A stretch of DNA of 64,000 nucleotides, taken from contig NC_071644.1 in NCBI RefSeq assembly GCF_014839835.1, positions 8,471,266 to 8,535,265 of the forward strand. Reading direction: 5' to 3'. Numbering within the stretch: the first letter of the stretch is position 1; each line of letters starts with the position of its first letter. Source of the DNA: Dryobates pubescens (Eukaryota > Chordata > Aves > Piciformes > Picidae). Position numbers and translations under genes: made by a program. This document shows positions 1 to 12,430 of the stretch, one piece after another. The notes under the pieces were generated by a model. That model searched no databases. It saw only the letters and a program-made list of their open reading frames with translations, and was not told the origin of the DNA.

Positions 1-1159
1 TCAAATCCAGCAGGCTTCAGTTTGTGCAGATCCTCTTTGGTTTCCTTTCCTCTGTCCTCTTTGTGCTGTCAGCTGTAAGCGAACCGCAGCCACGCTGCCA
101 GCTGTGCCGACTCCTACCTGCAGCAGATCCCTGCCCACACAGCTGCAGCAGGCTCCTCCAGGCCACAGGTGCCTCTTCCCAGCCCCCTCTGGGGCACAGC
201 CAGGCTGGGGTCTGCTTTGGCTGAGCCTGAACTCCCCCAAACTTCTCATCCACAAGCTGCCTTAATTAGGCTTGGATCCCAACTGCACAGGCACGGAGGA
301 GCAGCTTGGATCTCGCTGGCGTTCAGCAGCTTCTGCTAGCTGCCGAAGCCAAGCTGAGCACTGCAAGGTGAAGTGGTTTTTTTTTTCAGGATCACTAAGC
401 AACCACAACATCTAAAAATACCTCCTGTGAAGGATTTGGGAGTTGGTTAGGAAGAGCTAATCTCTCTGTGGTGTTGGTATCAGCCCAGGAGGAGCTGCAG
501 AACCACCGCCCCCCTACCCTGTGTTGCATTGGCAGAGGGATGAAGAGCACTCGACCGGCCCTGCATTCAGGGTAAGATAATGGCCCAGATGATTCACAGC
601 ACAGAAGTGAGGTGCACCAATATGTTCCTGGCCTGGCTGCCTGGCTTTTTGGGCCCTTCCATATGTGTGGCAGAGGGGTTGATCACAAATGAAGTGGGGG
701 CTGGCCAGGGACAGCTAGCAGGGTTTGAATGCACTTTGATCTTGTCAGCAGAGCTGAGTTTGCTTCGTGCTTAACTAAGCAGCCATTTGCCCAGGTCAGA
801 TCTTCAGGGTTTCCTTTTGTGTAAGGAAAAAAAGCAAGGAAACTTGAGAAACTATAGCAAGGAAGCTTCTCAAGGGCAGCTTTCCCAGGGAATCTGAGGA
901 GAGCTGAGCTGGTGACCAGTGGTGGTTTGTGCAGGAGGGATCCCTGTCACATACCCAAACCAGTGTGTAACTGTGCTTAGGTTGGAGTTTGGTGAACTGA
1001 TCATTTGTGCTAATTTGAGTCTGGGAGTGACCAGTCCCCACTGAGCACTGGATGGGAACTGCTCTAAGGCAGAGTGAGTGAATGCTGTTGGGGAAGGGCA
1101 GTGTTTTGGAGGGACTGTTTGTATTGCAGGCACTCAAGGGTGGCTTCAGGATCTTCTTC
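1..1159. other. Non-coding sequence at window start
   Basis: Only short overlapping open frames on both strands, with no domain, splice-coherent exon or repeat that I recognise. Confidence 0.5.
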
Positions 1160-1293
1160 TCATGCTCCCCAAGGTGAAGCTCGACAGGGCTCTGGGCAGC
1201 CTGATCTAGCTGAGGATGTCCCTGCTTACTGCAGAGGGAGTTGGACTGGATGACCTTTGAAGGTCCCTTCCAACCCAGTCTTTTATATGATTA
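1160..1293 (+). mobile_element. CR1 LINE 3' fragment
   Basis: Shows the CR1 tail: a short spacer after GATGACCTTTGAAGG, then TCCCTTCCAACCCAGT and a degenerate ATGATT terminus. 5'-truncated. Lies just past the inferred 3' end of HES5 copy A. Confidence 0.85.
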
Positions 1294-1562
1294 AAATACC
1301 TTCTGAATGCCTTTTTGCTTGCTCCCCTCGTGTGTAGCTGTGTGGGAGGTTGCTGCTTTGCAGGGTCTGAAATCCTCTTCTGCCAAATGCATATCACAAC
1401 TCTAAACTGTGTACTGGAGTGAGGGGCTCAGGAATGGGACATCTCCTGAAAGCTTCCCTTCTGCAGGAGGAGCCTGCCTGCCACACTTAATCCAGAGTGG
1501 CATTTGAATAATGTCAGACCAAAGGCTTAAAGTCTGAAACCGTTTTTATGACTAAAACCATT

Positions 1563-1568
1563 TTTATT
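1563..1568 (-). terminator. Probable polyadenylation signal of HES5 copy A
   Basis: AATAAA on the minus strand, about 805 nt downstream of the stop codon. It implies a 3' UTR covering about 1545-2372, close in length to the one inferred for copy B. A CR1 fragment follows just beyond. No transcript data, so other signals are possible. Confidence 0.45.
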
Positions 1569-2372
1569 GTGTTGTACAGTGGAGACATCTAAGCTGAACA
1601 TCACACAGGATGAATACATCACAACTTTATAAAAGCTTTCTAAGCTCTTTAGCATGTTCAGTGAATTAGTAGTGAGTACTTAATGCCTCCCTTCCCCCCT
1701 CCTCCCCCCCTTAAGGTATATCCCAGGTATTTCCTTTACAAAAGGCATCAGTTACCCCTCAGCTGAGAGCAGCACACACTGACATGGAGAGAGTTTTCCC
1801 AAGAGCTCTCTGTTACCACCATCACTTTCTGTAAGAAGGAATAACTAAAACCAGCAGAGGACCTTCAGAAGAATCAGCATTCCTTAACATCTTTCACTCA
1901 AAAGGTAAAGGCTCAAGAGTCTCTGTATGACACAAAATACATTCCTCAAAGTGCTCCTCTTTTAGGAAGGTCAAGACATTGTCTAGAGACAATGGAGCAC
2001 TTGAACCAGTGACCCGGGGAGGCAGCAGAAAGATTTCCACTGACAGCCACAGGCTCAACAGCCTTGCCAAGCAGAAGGGTGGTGGAAACTGAAGGGCATT
2101 TAGCTGTTTTAAGTCACTGCAGAACTTGCTCCTCTCTTTGGCCAGGAGCCACCAATAAAAGCAGCAAATGTGCTGCAAGATACACACCCAGTCCTTCACT
2201 GTGAAGGGAAACGACTCAGCCACCCTCGTTTCTTGTGACAGAAAACCAATAACCATCCCCCCACCTCCCACCTTTGGAAAGCAATGTTTCCTACTTTAAA
2301 GAGGAACCTTGAAATCACAGGTCCCTCTAGGTTTTGTAGCAAAACACAGGAGCAGAGCCAAGTTCAGCAGGC
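1569..2372 (-). other. Inferred 3' UTR of HES5 copy A
   Basis: Between the WRPW stop and the AATAAA at 1563-1568 there is no repeat and no second gene. An antisense-to-plus open frame of about 125 codons (1894-2271) has no recognisable domain and is best read as chance within the UTR. Confidence 0.45.
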
Positions 2373-3388
2373 CTACCAGGGCCTCCAGATGGTAGGAGCA
2401 GCAGCCAGGGTCTTCTGGGCAGGTTGCTTTCTGGCAAATGGAGCAGGGGACAGGGGTGAGCTGCGCAGAGCAGGAGAGTAGGTGAGGTCTGCACCCATCT
2501 GAGCCTTGCAGAAGTGCTTGATGAGCTGCACTTGAGTCTCCTTCCTGGGCTCACAGTAGGACAGAAAGTGCATGGCCTCCCTGAGGCACCGCAGGTAGCC
2601 GCTGTTGAAGTCCTGCTCTGCATGCTTGGGAGTGAATGCTGCAAAGGAGAGAGGAGCAAATGCAGAGGGTTAAGATGGTGACCAAAACTCAGGGCAGTGC
2701 TGGTTCAGTGATTCATGCATGGAGTTTCTTTCAAGAGCCTGAGTCCATGAGCCTTGCTCATGGGACCTGCCCTGGTGTGTTACAGCCCCTGCATAGCTGA
2801 GAGGCCACAGGCCTGCGGGAGTGGGCTTAGTGGTGAGCAACGCAAGCTCTGCACTCACTTTGCTCCTGCAGCTGGCTCTGCTGCTTCAGGTAGCTGACAG
2901 CCACTTCCAGGATGTCTGCTTTCTCCAGCTTGGAGTTGGGCTGGTGCCTCTGGAACTCCTTCTCCAGGAGCAGCTTCAGCTGCTCGATGCTGCTGTTGAT
3001 GCGGTCCCGGCGCATCTTCTCCACCACCGGCTTCCTCAGCTGCAAGAGAGGGAGCAGCCTGCTGAGGATTTGCTGACCCCTTTTCCCCTCCTGCTGCCCT
3101 GACACACACACATTCAGAGGCACTGTTCTCTTGGTAGCAGAGCTCTGCAGTGCTGCCTCCCTGTTCCCTGCTCAGTGTAATTTTTAACAGTCTGTGGAGT
3201 CTCCTTTATCTCTTTCACTCATTTACCTCCCCCCAGCCCCCTTTCTCCCTCCTTCTCTCCTCTTTTCCCATGGCACAGGGCACAGGCCAGCCTTCCCAAT
3301 CCTGTCCAAGGGCTCTACTTACTTTGTTTTTTTCTTTTGGCAGTAGTTTCTCTTCCATGTGGATCATGAGAGTGTTACTGGGAGCCAT
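2373..3388 (-). CDS. HES5: HES5-like bHLH-Orange transcriptional repressor, copy A (complete, 3 exons)
   Basis: Exons on the minus strand are 3323-3388, 2859-3039 and 2373-2638. All junctions are GT/AG (donors GTAAGT and GTGAGT) and the phases agree, giving 513 nt and 170 residues; human HES5 has 166. Exon 1 begins MAPSNTL and ends PKEKNK, as in HES5. Exon 2 encodes the basic helix-loop-helix (about residues 23-80), with the Pro-containing basic region [14 protein letters not shown]. Exon 3 carries the Orange domain (about 93-125) and ends in WRPW, the Groucho/TLE-binding tetrapeptide, just before TAG. The family acts in the nucleus as Notch effectors that bind N-box/E-box DNA and repress proneural genes. 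The ATG at 3388 is chosen because MAPS matches HES5 N-termini; a downstream Met in MIHMEEK is the alternative. It is transcribed away from copy B at 13842. Birds are known to carry several Hes5 paralogues; which one this is cannot be decided here. Confidence 0.93.
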
Positions 3389-3463
3389 TCTTGGTGCTCT
3401 CAGTCTTGGGCACAGACCCCCACGTTGAGCACAAGACTCTGCTCTGGCTGTCACCTCCTGCCT

Positions 3464-3472
3464 CTATTTATA
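3464..3472 (-). promoter_or_regulatory. TATA box of HES5 copy A
   Basis: TATAAATAG on the minus strand, 75 nt upstream of the ATG at 3388. The same 9-mer precedes HES5 copy B. Confidence 0.8.
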
Positions 3473-3517
3473 CCTCAGGGAGCTCCAGCAGATTTGTGAG
3501 TCTGGGGGTTGCTGGTG

Positions 3518-3526
3518 TTTCCCACA
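3518..3526 (-). promoter_or_regulatory. RBPJ/CSL site in HES5 copy A promoter
   Basis: TGTGGGAAA on the minus strand contains the RBPJ core GTGGGAA. It lies 45 nt upstream of the TATA box, the same gap as in copy B. RBPJ-bound Notch intracellular domain is the established activator of Hes1/Hes5 promoters. Confidence 0.75.
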
Positions 3527-3535
3527 GCCCTGCAG

Positions 3536-3540
3536 CCAAT
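3536..3540 (-). promoter_or_regulatory. CCAAT box of HES5 copy A
   Basis: CCAAT on the plus strand (ATTGG in gene orientation), 9 nt upstream of the RBPJ site. Copy B has the same box 8 nt upstream of its RBPJ site. Confidence 0.55.
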
Positions 3541-6500
3541 CCAGGCACGCAGCTGAACAATAGGGGAAGCATCTATTAGTGCATGGTACATTGATTGCAA
3601 ATGCCCTGCAGAGAATAACCTTCTGCCCACGCTGGCTGGTGGAGTGTGCAGCCTGGCTCTGCAGGGCTGCCCAGGGAGCTGGGAAAACACTGACCCTCCA
3701 GCTGGTTGTCTGGGATCAGTTGCATTCCTGAGGCCCTGCATGTGCCACTCACATTTGTGGCGTGGAGGAGGCACGCTTCTGGGGGAAGGCAGGAAAAGAA
3801 GGGGAGCACTGTTGGGGTCAGAATCACCAGCAGCAGGGACATCTCTGCTCCTTGTGGCGAGGGCACTTCACAGCTGGCCTCCTGTTGGCCGGCGTGGCTG
3901 TTTGCACTTGTCCCTGCAGTCCCCGCACGTTTGATGGGTGAGCTTTGGCTCTGTCAGCAGTGTGAGGTGACAGGCTTGTTTGCATGCTTGGAGAGCTGGC
4001 AGGCAGGCTGGTGGGGTGTTGGAAGGGCAGGCTGAGTAGCTAGGGGCTGTGAAGCCAAAGGAAAGGGCAACCTCTCTTTCTCTCCTCACACGCCGAGGGC
4101 TGTCAGCCCCTTGCGGCAGGGCTGCCACTGCCTTCACTGAGGACAGCCACACACCTCCCAGCAGAGCCTGGCCTGTGCCTGTCACCTCTGTGCTTCTCTT
4201 TTCCTTTTCTACTCTTTTCCTCACAGACATTTAGGAGAAGGTTGGGTAAGACAGATTCAGGATCAACCCAGGTGCCTTGGGAAGCCAGGGCAGGTCAGGA
4301 AGGAAATGCAGGAGCTGAGGCACATTTCTGGACCTCAGCAAGCAGCTCAGTTCTGATCCTTGCCTGGTATTTCTGGTGTGTTCTGCTCTCATCTGACCAG
4401 GGAGCATCACTGAACTGTTCAGTTTGCTGAAGATGAGATCTCAGAACACAGTCTTGCCTCCCTGTGTAACCTTTAGCAGGTCATCCTCCCTCCATTGTCT
4501 TACCTGGCAAACAGATTTGCATGAGTGTGACCATAAAAATTCAGCAAACTTTGTTCCTTTTTATGGTAAGGGCAAGAAAAAGAATGAAGCTGTTGTGGCA
4601 CTTCAGGTCAGTCCTGATTTTTCCTTAGGAGAAAAGTCTCTGCCTAGATACAGTCCTTGAGGCAGCACCAAAAATAACCCAGAGGATACCTAAGAAAAGC
4701 TGTGCTGCATCCTGCCCCCTGAGCATCTCACCTGCAGTGCCCAAGGCAGGGGGGCTTTGGTCTTCTCCCAGTGCACTGCTTGTGCATGGGAACGTGGCTG
4801 GGAGCCTGGAAATGGAAATGGAGGGAAGTGTGCAGCGAGGGAAGAAAGCCAAAGACAGTTTCTGACATGGAAACCTTGAAGTGAAGCCCGAGTTTAATGG
4901 GCAGTTGACAGGGAGGTGTCAGTGCAATAGCCAGCTTGGGGGTTTCATTGTATGGGCCTGAATGGGTTTAGCCCTTTGTGAAGGGCAGATGTTGTCCTTG
5001 GAGCCCTTTATTCCCTGTGTGGTGGGAAAGCCAGGAGACAAGACATCTCATGAGCACTTTGAAGCAGGCAGAGGATTATGACACAAAATAAGATCCAGCT
5101 CAGGGACCATGGCCTGCCTTTTGCCAGCTCTGCTAAGGTGTTGCCCTTTTCCCTCTCTTCCTTGGCTGATCATCCTCCAGCAGTTGGTGTCCTGTCTCAT
5201 CCCTCTCCCAGCAAGGGTGGCAAGCCTTGAATCTGGGAGCTGACAGGTAAGGATGTACCCAAGCTGGCTGAAGAGACTCTTGAGTGTCACAGCCCATCTT
5301 TTTCCCAACTCTGAGAAGCAGCCCTGACCTTTATTGCTGTATTATAACTGATAGCCAGATGGTCTTTTGGGAGTTGGATTCTTTCCCTTGCCATCATTCA
5401 GGCTCAAGCAGCGTCACTAATGTTGTGAGTAGTTGCAAGGCACACTTCCATTGTCCTGACAAGAAATGTTAGCAATAGGGGAAAAGTATGGGAAAGGCAG
5501 AGAAATTCAAACCCACACAGCCTGCTGCTAATAACTCCTTTGTGGAGCCTGCTCCTCTGGCAAGGCCAGGATGAACTCCCAGGCCTTCTGCACCAAGGGA
5601 GCCTGGGCTGCCGTGCAGGCAGAGCTCTGTGCTCACCAGGAGCAAGGGGCAAGGGGGCAGAGGCGCTGGGTCACATGCAGGGGTGGCCAGCAGGAGCACT
5701 GAGCTCCCCTGTGGCCTGGCTGGCCTGGCGGCTGCTGGTTGGCTTCACCATGCCTCAGTTTGCCCTGCTGGGAAATGGGAGAGGGGTTACTGAAGTCTTT
5801 GCAATCAGAAGCTGAGCTCGTGTGGGTGGTGGGGACAGGGCTGAAGTGGCCCTTGGGCTTCTCTGGCACCACTTGGGGATACTGCTGAACCCCTGATGAG
5901 AATGAAGTGGAGGAGGAGCAGCTCTGGGGGCAGTGCTCCTCTGCAGTGGAACTGCTAATGGTAGCCTCTGATCTTTTGCAGAGGTTTTTCTCCCCATCTG
6001 CTGGGAGCCTGATAGAGATGCCCCTTCCTTGGGACACCCCTTGGTCATCACAGCTGCCTGGAGAGCAGGGCCTTGCAAAAGCTGTCCTGCAGCCTGATCC
6101 TTTGGCTTTTGTCTGTTTCTCATGATTGGCACTGCTGGAAAGGCTTCTTCACACAGGGGAAATGGAACCTTTTAGCACCAAGCTTGCTCTGCTCTCACCC
6201 TCACAGGTACTGTGCCGGGGGCAGCATCACTGAGGAAGACAACAGCAATGGGAACAACTCCCAGGGTCCTGAGCAGGTCTGTGAGGAAAGGATTGATGAA
6301 ACCACTGGGTCTGTGTTGTGCCACACTCATGGGGGGATGTGTCCTAACCCCTAAGGTTCCTGGGTTTCAGCACCACAAATCCCTGCAGTGTTACCGCATC
6401 CCTCCATCACCCTGCTCTCTGCAGGCTTCTTGGATGAGGTTTGGAAAGAGAGGCTGCTGCCTGTTTGAGGTGAACCCTAAAGATCCCCAGGCAGCTTTGA

Positions 6501-7367
6501 ACTTAGGAGCCACTGCTTCCTTTGGTGTCACAGGTGGAGGGCCCCTCTCCAGCCCCACAGTGTACCTGGCCCTACCACGGTCTGCTCAGGGGTTCAGTGA
6601 TGTTATGTTCTGCACAGTAAGTGGTTCAAAATACTGTTTGGCACAGGAGGGAGTGTATAAAGACATCATCCTGCAAAACTTGCTCTTCAGGATTGGCTTC
6701 TGCTCTCACAAGGCAAGTGTGAACCAACACAGTGGAAGTGTAGTGAGATCTGCCTGTCAGGGGAAAAAAATTGTGCTCTTATTGTCCCTGTGGTATAAAA
6801 TATGCCATCAGATGGCATTATCTTGCCCCTGTGGGACATGAGCACCCTGGCAAAAAGGAATCCTTTATCACTGTGAAGTACATTCTTCATAGGTTCAATC
6901 CTGAATTAGGGCCTTGGGTTGTGTTTTGCTGTGGTGTTTCTTTTTCCCCTTTAGGTCAGGAATATTTCATATCCTGCCATGCCCAGTGCACAGCTGAGGG
7001 GAAGGGGACTTTGATCATTAAGAAACACATGAGACAGTTTGAGCTGCATTTTCCAGGCTTGTTAGGAGCCAAAGCAATTTCTCTAGCTGCCTGTGTGGGT
7101 GACCCTGCCAGGGCCCTGCACCAAGGACAAAGTCTTTCTGCAGTGACTATTACAAATAATTAAAAATTAAGGAGAATTTTTCCCCCCCTCCCCTGCCCAG
7201 CTGAGATTCCCACAAGTCACCTCTCAGCATATTCAAGGGTGCACAAGAGGGATTTATTATTTCCTGGTATATTGACTCTGAAAGGTCTGGGGATTACAGC
7301 TGCTTTGCACATGAATAGCTGGAGTGTGTTGTACAAAAGGCATGGTCTGTGGGATAATGGGGTTGGA

Positions 7368-7376
7368 TGTGGGAAA
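7368..7376 (+). promoter_or_regulatory. RBPJ-type 9-mer between the HES5 genes
   Basis: TGTGGGAAA, identical to the promoter-proximal sites of both HES5 copies. It is 4.0 kb upstream of copy A and 6.5 kb upstream of copy B. Confidence 0.4.
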
Positions 7377-9874
7377 GAGCTGACCCTGGGGGAGAGCAGG
7401 CTGGTGCCTGATGGCAGGAATCAATTATCCCTCAAAGGAACACATTGCCCTGGGAGCAGGCTTGGCGGGAGCCACCATGTTATGTGTTTACCACCCTCCT
7501 CCAAACCCCCACATAAACAGCCACAGAACGTGTCCTGTCCTCCTGCTTCGGCCAGGGGACTCAGCTACACCTTGCTCTGGGTTTACACCAGGCAGGGCTA
7601 GTCATGACCTCAGTACCCTGCTCTTCCCACCTCATCTGAGCTCACCTCACCTGCAGGTCTCTCACAGGTGCCTCCAGGTGCTTTGGAGTTTGCTCTCAAG
7701 CCCCCCAGGTGCTGCTGGCTTCAGTGGGGGCACTTGCTCCCCAAAAGTCCTCCCAGCAGTCAGCTCAGCTCTGGCCAAAGGAGAGGAGCCTGTCCCTGAC
7801 AATGGAGTGGAGAGCCAGCACAGAAGCAGCTGAGTTCATGCACTTCCTTCATTGTTTTGGGGTCTCTTTTTCGTTTGTTGGGAGGGTGGTGGCATTCAGC
7901 CCTTACAATGGGGTCAGCATCTCTGAGGATCTGGCATCACTGCCAGCCTCTCAGATGTCAACGTTTGGGCTGCAAGAAATGGGCTGAAAGGCAGGGGGGT
8001 GAAACCAACCTATCTAAAATTGTCTCCAATGAAACTATTTGGAGATTTTTTTGCTTAGGCTTTGATTCCTGGGCATTTAGACTTAGCAGGGACTGATAGG
8101 ATGATTTTTTTTCCCCCCTCTTTACAGAATTGTGAGACTGGGACATGAAGCCTTGCAGAAGGCCATAAGGGCTCCCAGTCTCATGATCCAAAGTCACAGG
8201 ACTCACCCAGTGGTGCTGCCAAGCATTTTGGCAAGGAGAAGATGCCCTGCAGGGAGCCTTTCAGAGGAGCAGGTTGAGAGCTGAGAGTTGTGGTTCCTGA
8301 GGTCTGGCCCCAACAGCCACTTGCAGTCACTGACAAGGTGGGAATGGTGTGGTGGTGCCAGACAGGAGGGCAGGTGGCAGTCACCTCTCTGAGCAGCAGT
8401 TCATCCTGTCTGTGTGGCAGGTACTTAATCACTCAGCTCTAGCCAGAGCAGCAGTGCAGAGGGGAGATAATGGTCACAGGCTTCTCTGATGTCCCCTGAG
8501 CCTCCTTTGATTGTTCCCTGCCTTGGGAAGAAGTTGATTCTCCCAGGAACTCCTCCTCAGCTTGAGTCCCGGGATGGAAGCTGCTCCTGGAATCCACTTC
8601 CTCTGCCTGGCAGCTGTCAGTCACCACATGCAGAGCTCGATGGCTGTGTGGCAGCTCCTGGCTTGCCAGGCAGGTGGATTTTGGAGGGCTGAGCAACGTC
8701 CCCAGCTGCAGATGGCACTGGATTGGTTAACTACAGCAGTGTGGCTCCTTCCCCCTGTTTCTAAGTCACTGGTTTTATCCAGGCCAAGCATCCAGGGCCT
8801 GGCATTCCCTGGGATGCAGGGCACGCTGCATCCTCTCCTCCAAGGAGCTCCATGCCCAGGCTGGCTCTCACCACTGGCAGGCAGCTGAACACAATGAGGT
8901 GGTGCTGACAGATCTGCACAAGGACTGAGGACAGCTGCAGCCTGGCTGAGGTTTTAGTAGCTCTTCAGGAGCATGAATAAGCTAAAACTTGGTTTAATTT
9001 CTGGAGAGGTCAAGTTGTTCTCTGTTGAACAGACCATTAAGTGTTTCCCGAGGGAGGGTTTGAGTTCATCTCCTTTTCCATGCCTTTAAACAAGTTGAAA
9101 TTTCAATATTCTCAACCCCCACTATGAAACTGGGGCAGGAAGGAGAACTTCTCTATCTGCTTTTCTAGGTGGGATGAGACAGTGAGTGTGGTCCAGGCCA
9201 GCAGTCCCAGTTCTCCCCCAGGCCAGGGAGCTGGCTCCTTTGCAGAGATGCCAAAGCTAATTAAAACAAGTGGGTGCTGAGCACCTTTGTAAACCAGATG
9301 TCTCCAAGAGCCACTTAGCAATAGAAGCACTGCAAGCAGCATCTGAAATATTGCAGGTTGGGGTTTTCTTTTCTCCTGCCTGCCTCATTTTGCTGCCTTT
9401 GTAAACCCTTGCTAATAGCACATCCTCATCTCGCCGAGGAGGTCGCTGAGAATTCATTAGGTGGCATTTGTAAAGCACTTTGAAAATGCAAAGCCAGTGC
9501 ATTATTTCAAGTCTTCTGGATGCTTTCCATGTTATTAAAATCAGGATTTCAGAAGGGCTTATGGAGGATCAAAACAGCATCCCAAACTTGAAAGGAAGCA
9601 GGGCTGTTAAACCATCAACTGTCGCCTCCCCCTGCAGCCAGATGTTAAGCCCTAAAGAACTCAAGTGGCACAAGGAATTACTTTCCCAAGTTCCCCCAGC
9701 TGGGCTGACAGGCCTTGATCAATGGTTTGCTCCACGGTGAGTGCTATGCAGATGGTCTACCCCGAGCAAGGTTTCTGTGAAGTACAAAGGGAAGTCAAAC
9801 ACCATTTCTAATTCAGCTTGTAGCATGGCACGCTTCCTTTATCCTCCGCCTGAATGCAGTGAATAGGAGAGCAG

Positions 9875-9884
9875 TGTGGGAAAC
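9875..9884 (+). promoter_or_regulatory. RBPJ-type 10-mer between the HES5 genes
   Basis: TGTGGGAAAC, the same ten bases as at both HES5 promoters, in non-repetitive sequence 4.0 kb upstream of copy B. Confidence 0.45.
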
Positions 9885-10375
9885 TGGAAGGAACTCCAAA
9901 CTCACACAGTCTGCAGGGCTGGGAGACACTCCTGTCCTCAAGCCACATCTGCCTGTGACAGACAGAAGGGGGAAAAAGAGTGGCAGAACGAAAAATCAGA
10001 TTAGAACAACGGCAGGGAGGGAAAAGAACCCCCGAGGAAAAGGGAGAAAGTGAAGGAAGCTGTGCAGCCACACAGGAATGGCACCAGACTCAAACAAGGG
10101 GCTGCCAAGCAGCAGGGCAGGGAGGAAATGACAGGGGAAAGGAGCTGCAGGAGCAGAATCTGCTCATCCACCAGTGAGGCCAAGGAAAAGTGTCCCACTG
10201 GGGGTGACAGAGGTGCTTTCTGCCTGCATGAAGAGTTCCGAGCCACCTCCTCTGTCTGCCTCTCTAAGTGCCCAGGTTTGTTTAGTGTGTCCCAGTAAAC
10301 ACAGACCCTTGGCATCAGCCAAGCTGCTGGTAAGCTGCTGCAAACAGATCCAGTGCTTCACTGCCCTGCCATGGG

Positions 10376-10482
10376 AATATCATGGAATCACAGGATGGCT
10401 CAGGTTGGAAGGAACCTCAGAGATCATCTGCTCCAAGCTCCCTGCCAGGTGCAGGGACGCCTCTCAGCTAGATTTGCCTCCC
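10376..10482 (-). mobile_element. CR1 LINE 3' fragment
   Basis: The minus-strand tail shows as ATCACAGGATGGCTCAGGTT followed by GGAAGGAACC on the plus strand. About 107 bp, 5'-truncated, 120 bp from a second CR1 copy. Confidence 0.85.
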
Positions 10483-10599
10483 AGTTTGACTTGCTCTTTA
10501 ATTCAAATATGGGGTTGAATACAGGACCCACTCCTTCCTGCCAAATCTGGCAGTCCTCTTCATGGAGTCCAGAGTTCCTGTAGAGGATCCAAGTAAGGC

Positions 10600-11040
10600 C
10601 CTTAGAATCACAGAAAGGTTTGGGTTGGAAAGGACCTCCAAAGGGTATCCCCCTGCAGTCAGCAGGGACATCCTCCACTAGAGCAGCTTGCTCAGAGCCC
10701 TGTGAGCCTGACCTTGAATATTTCCAAGGGTGGGGCCCCAACCACCTCCCTGGGCAACCTGTTGCAATGTTCCAGCAGCCTCATGGTGTAGAACTTGTTC
10801 CTCACATCCAGTCTAAATCTGCTCTTGTCTCATTGCAGACCATTGCCCCTCATCCTCTCACTGCAGGCCTTTGCAAGCGGTTTCTCTGCAGACTTCTTGT
10901 AGCCCCCTTCAGGTACTGGAAGACTGGTACTAGGCCTCCCTGGAGCCTTCTCTGCTCCAGACTGAACACCCCCAGCTCCCTCAGCCTGTCCTTGTAGCAG
11001 AGGTGTTCAAGCCCCTGATCATTTTCATGGCCTCCTCCTT
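10600..11040 (-). mobile_element. CR1 LINE 3' fragment (~440 bp)
   Basis: Begins with the reversed CR1 terminus (AATCACAGAAAGG, GGTTGGAAAGGACC) and runs through typical CR1 3' sequence (CACCTCCCTGGGCAACCTGTT, CCCCCAGCTCCCTCAGCCTG). The plus-strand open frame across it is not a gene. Confidence 0.92.
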
Positions 11041-11224
11041 AGGTCTGGGCCCCCTTTCTTTTTCACCTCAGGATGGTCTGCAGGACTCAGTGCTGAGTCT
11101 CCTCCACTTTGGGGTTTTTCCCCACTTGCTGCTCAGAAGCATTGCTCTGTCCTGGCTCCTAAGCATTTTATCTTTCCCAATGACTTCACTAACACTAGGC
11201 TGTGGAAGTTTGTGTCCTCCTGAG

Positions 11225-11233
11225 TTTCCCACA
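11225..11233 (-). promoter_or_regulatory. RBPJ-type 9-mer between the HES5 genes
   Basis: TTTCCCACA on the plus strand, TGTGGGAAA on the minus strand, with the following C also matching the promoter sites. 2.6 kb upstream of copy B and outside the CR1 copies. Confidence 0.42.
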
Positions 11234-12421
11234 CCATCTCTTAACTACATTCAGTTGTGGCACAAAGGAAGTGTGCCTGCCTACAAACCACATTAGCAAC
11301 GCTGCTTGCCTCTGCTTTGTGTTGACTGGGAAACCCTGATCCCAAAAGGCCATCTGGGCAGGGCAGAGCCAGTGGGGGCAACCAGCACCTCTCAAGACTT
11401 GGGAAAGCAGCACCACCTTGAAGTCTTCCTAAAGAGCTAACATCTGGCAGAGATGCTGGGGGAAGGCTGTTGCTGGAGCCATAAACCACATGATCCAGAT
11501 GCAGCATCTTGGGACCCTGGAGAGTTCTCTGGGCAGTGCTGGGAGCACAGCAGGTGTGCCAGGCAGGATGTGTTATCCTAAGGGCAAACTCCACTCTGCT
11601 CAATTATAACAGGGAGAAGTGTCTGTTACTGCTCTTCTCTAGCATGTCCAACCCTATCTCATGTAGGTAACTGAGCATCTGGTTTGAGTAACTCTTCCAA
11701 GCTGGGGCAGTCATTGGCTAAGCTTTTGTTTTCCCACTCTCAGACTGGAAAGCAAGAAGCTGTGTTGAAGAGCAGCTTTTATTTCACATGCTCTACAGAA
11801 ACTCCACTTTGCAGAGGTGGATTTGCTGTCTGGGGAAGATTTTGCCACACTGAGCTTGCAGTGACACATTGGACATGAGCTTTTGTCATCACACACAGGT
11901 TCCAAGCATGTGGGGCCTCCAGCCAAAGGCAGAGAGCAAGTCACACACCTGCTCCACTACAGTTTTACCAGGGGAAGTTCAGTTGTCCTCCCCCAGAACA
12001 AAAGTTCTGTGTCTCAGGAGTGGGATAGCACAGAGGCTCCTGGGCAGTGGGCTGGGGGGAGCTGCAGGAAAGGCATCTGACACTCCCAGCAGCTTTGTTG
12101 TGTGTCTCTCTCTGTGACTTGTACTAGAGGGAGAAATCATTGTTGTTCTGTAGCTGCTTATTAGTCAATTAACCTGAAACCCAGAAACTGTCTCTGGCAA
12201 AGCTGGCAGTGGGCTCTCTGCTCGTGAGCTTGGCACATTTCTTCCTGATGCCCTCAGTTGAGGAGCTGAAGGAGTGAGTCAGTACTCAGGAGTTTCTGTT
12301 TCAGAGACTCTCCCCAAGAGGGCTGCACAGAGCCAAGGCTTGGTTTCAGAGGTGGCATTACATAGGCTCAGAGATAATCCACCAGCTTTGAGGGGGACAT
12401 GTGAAACGGTGTCACAAAAGC

Positions 12422-12430
12422 TTTCCCACA
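12422..12430 (-). promoter_or_regulatory. RBPJ-type 9-mer between the HES5 genes
   Basis: TTTCCCACA on the plus strand (TGTGGGAAA on minus), 1.4 kb upstream of copy B. Confidence 0.42.

Larger units (their letters stand above)
3541..10375. other. HES5 head-to-head intergenic region, left part
   Basis: About 6.8 kb with no gene I can support and no CR1. It holds RBPJ-type 9-mers at 7368-7376 and 9875-9883, and shorter GTGGGAA cores near 5022, 7207, 7624 and 8338. The longest open frame (6212-6841, plus strand, 209 codons) lacks an ATG at its 5' end, has no domain, and is of a length expected by chance. Confidence 0.5.

Noticed and set aside
1894-2271. 125-codon minus-strand open frame just past HES5 copy A
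   Set aside because: It falls in the inferred 3' UTR, has no WRPW or other motif, and no splice link to HES5.
5645-5665. CTCF-like GCAAGGGGGCAGAGG
   Set aside because: It shares the G-run but misses several core positions; much weaker than the site at 16095.
6212-6841. 209-codon plus-strand open frame between the HES5 genes
   Set aside because: It begins without ATG, has no domain or splice context, and about one frame of this length is expected by chance in a window this size.
10620-10997. 125-codon plus-strand open frame
   Set aside because: It lies wholly within a reversed CR1 copy.
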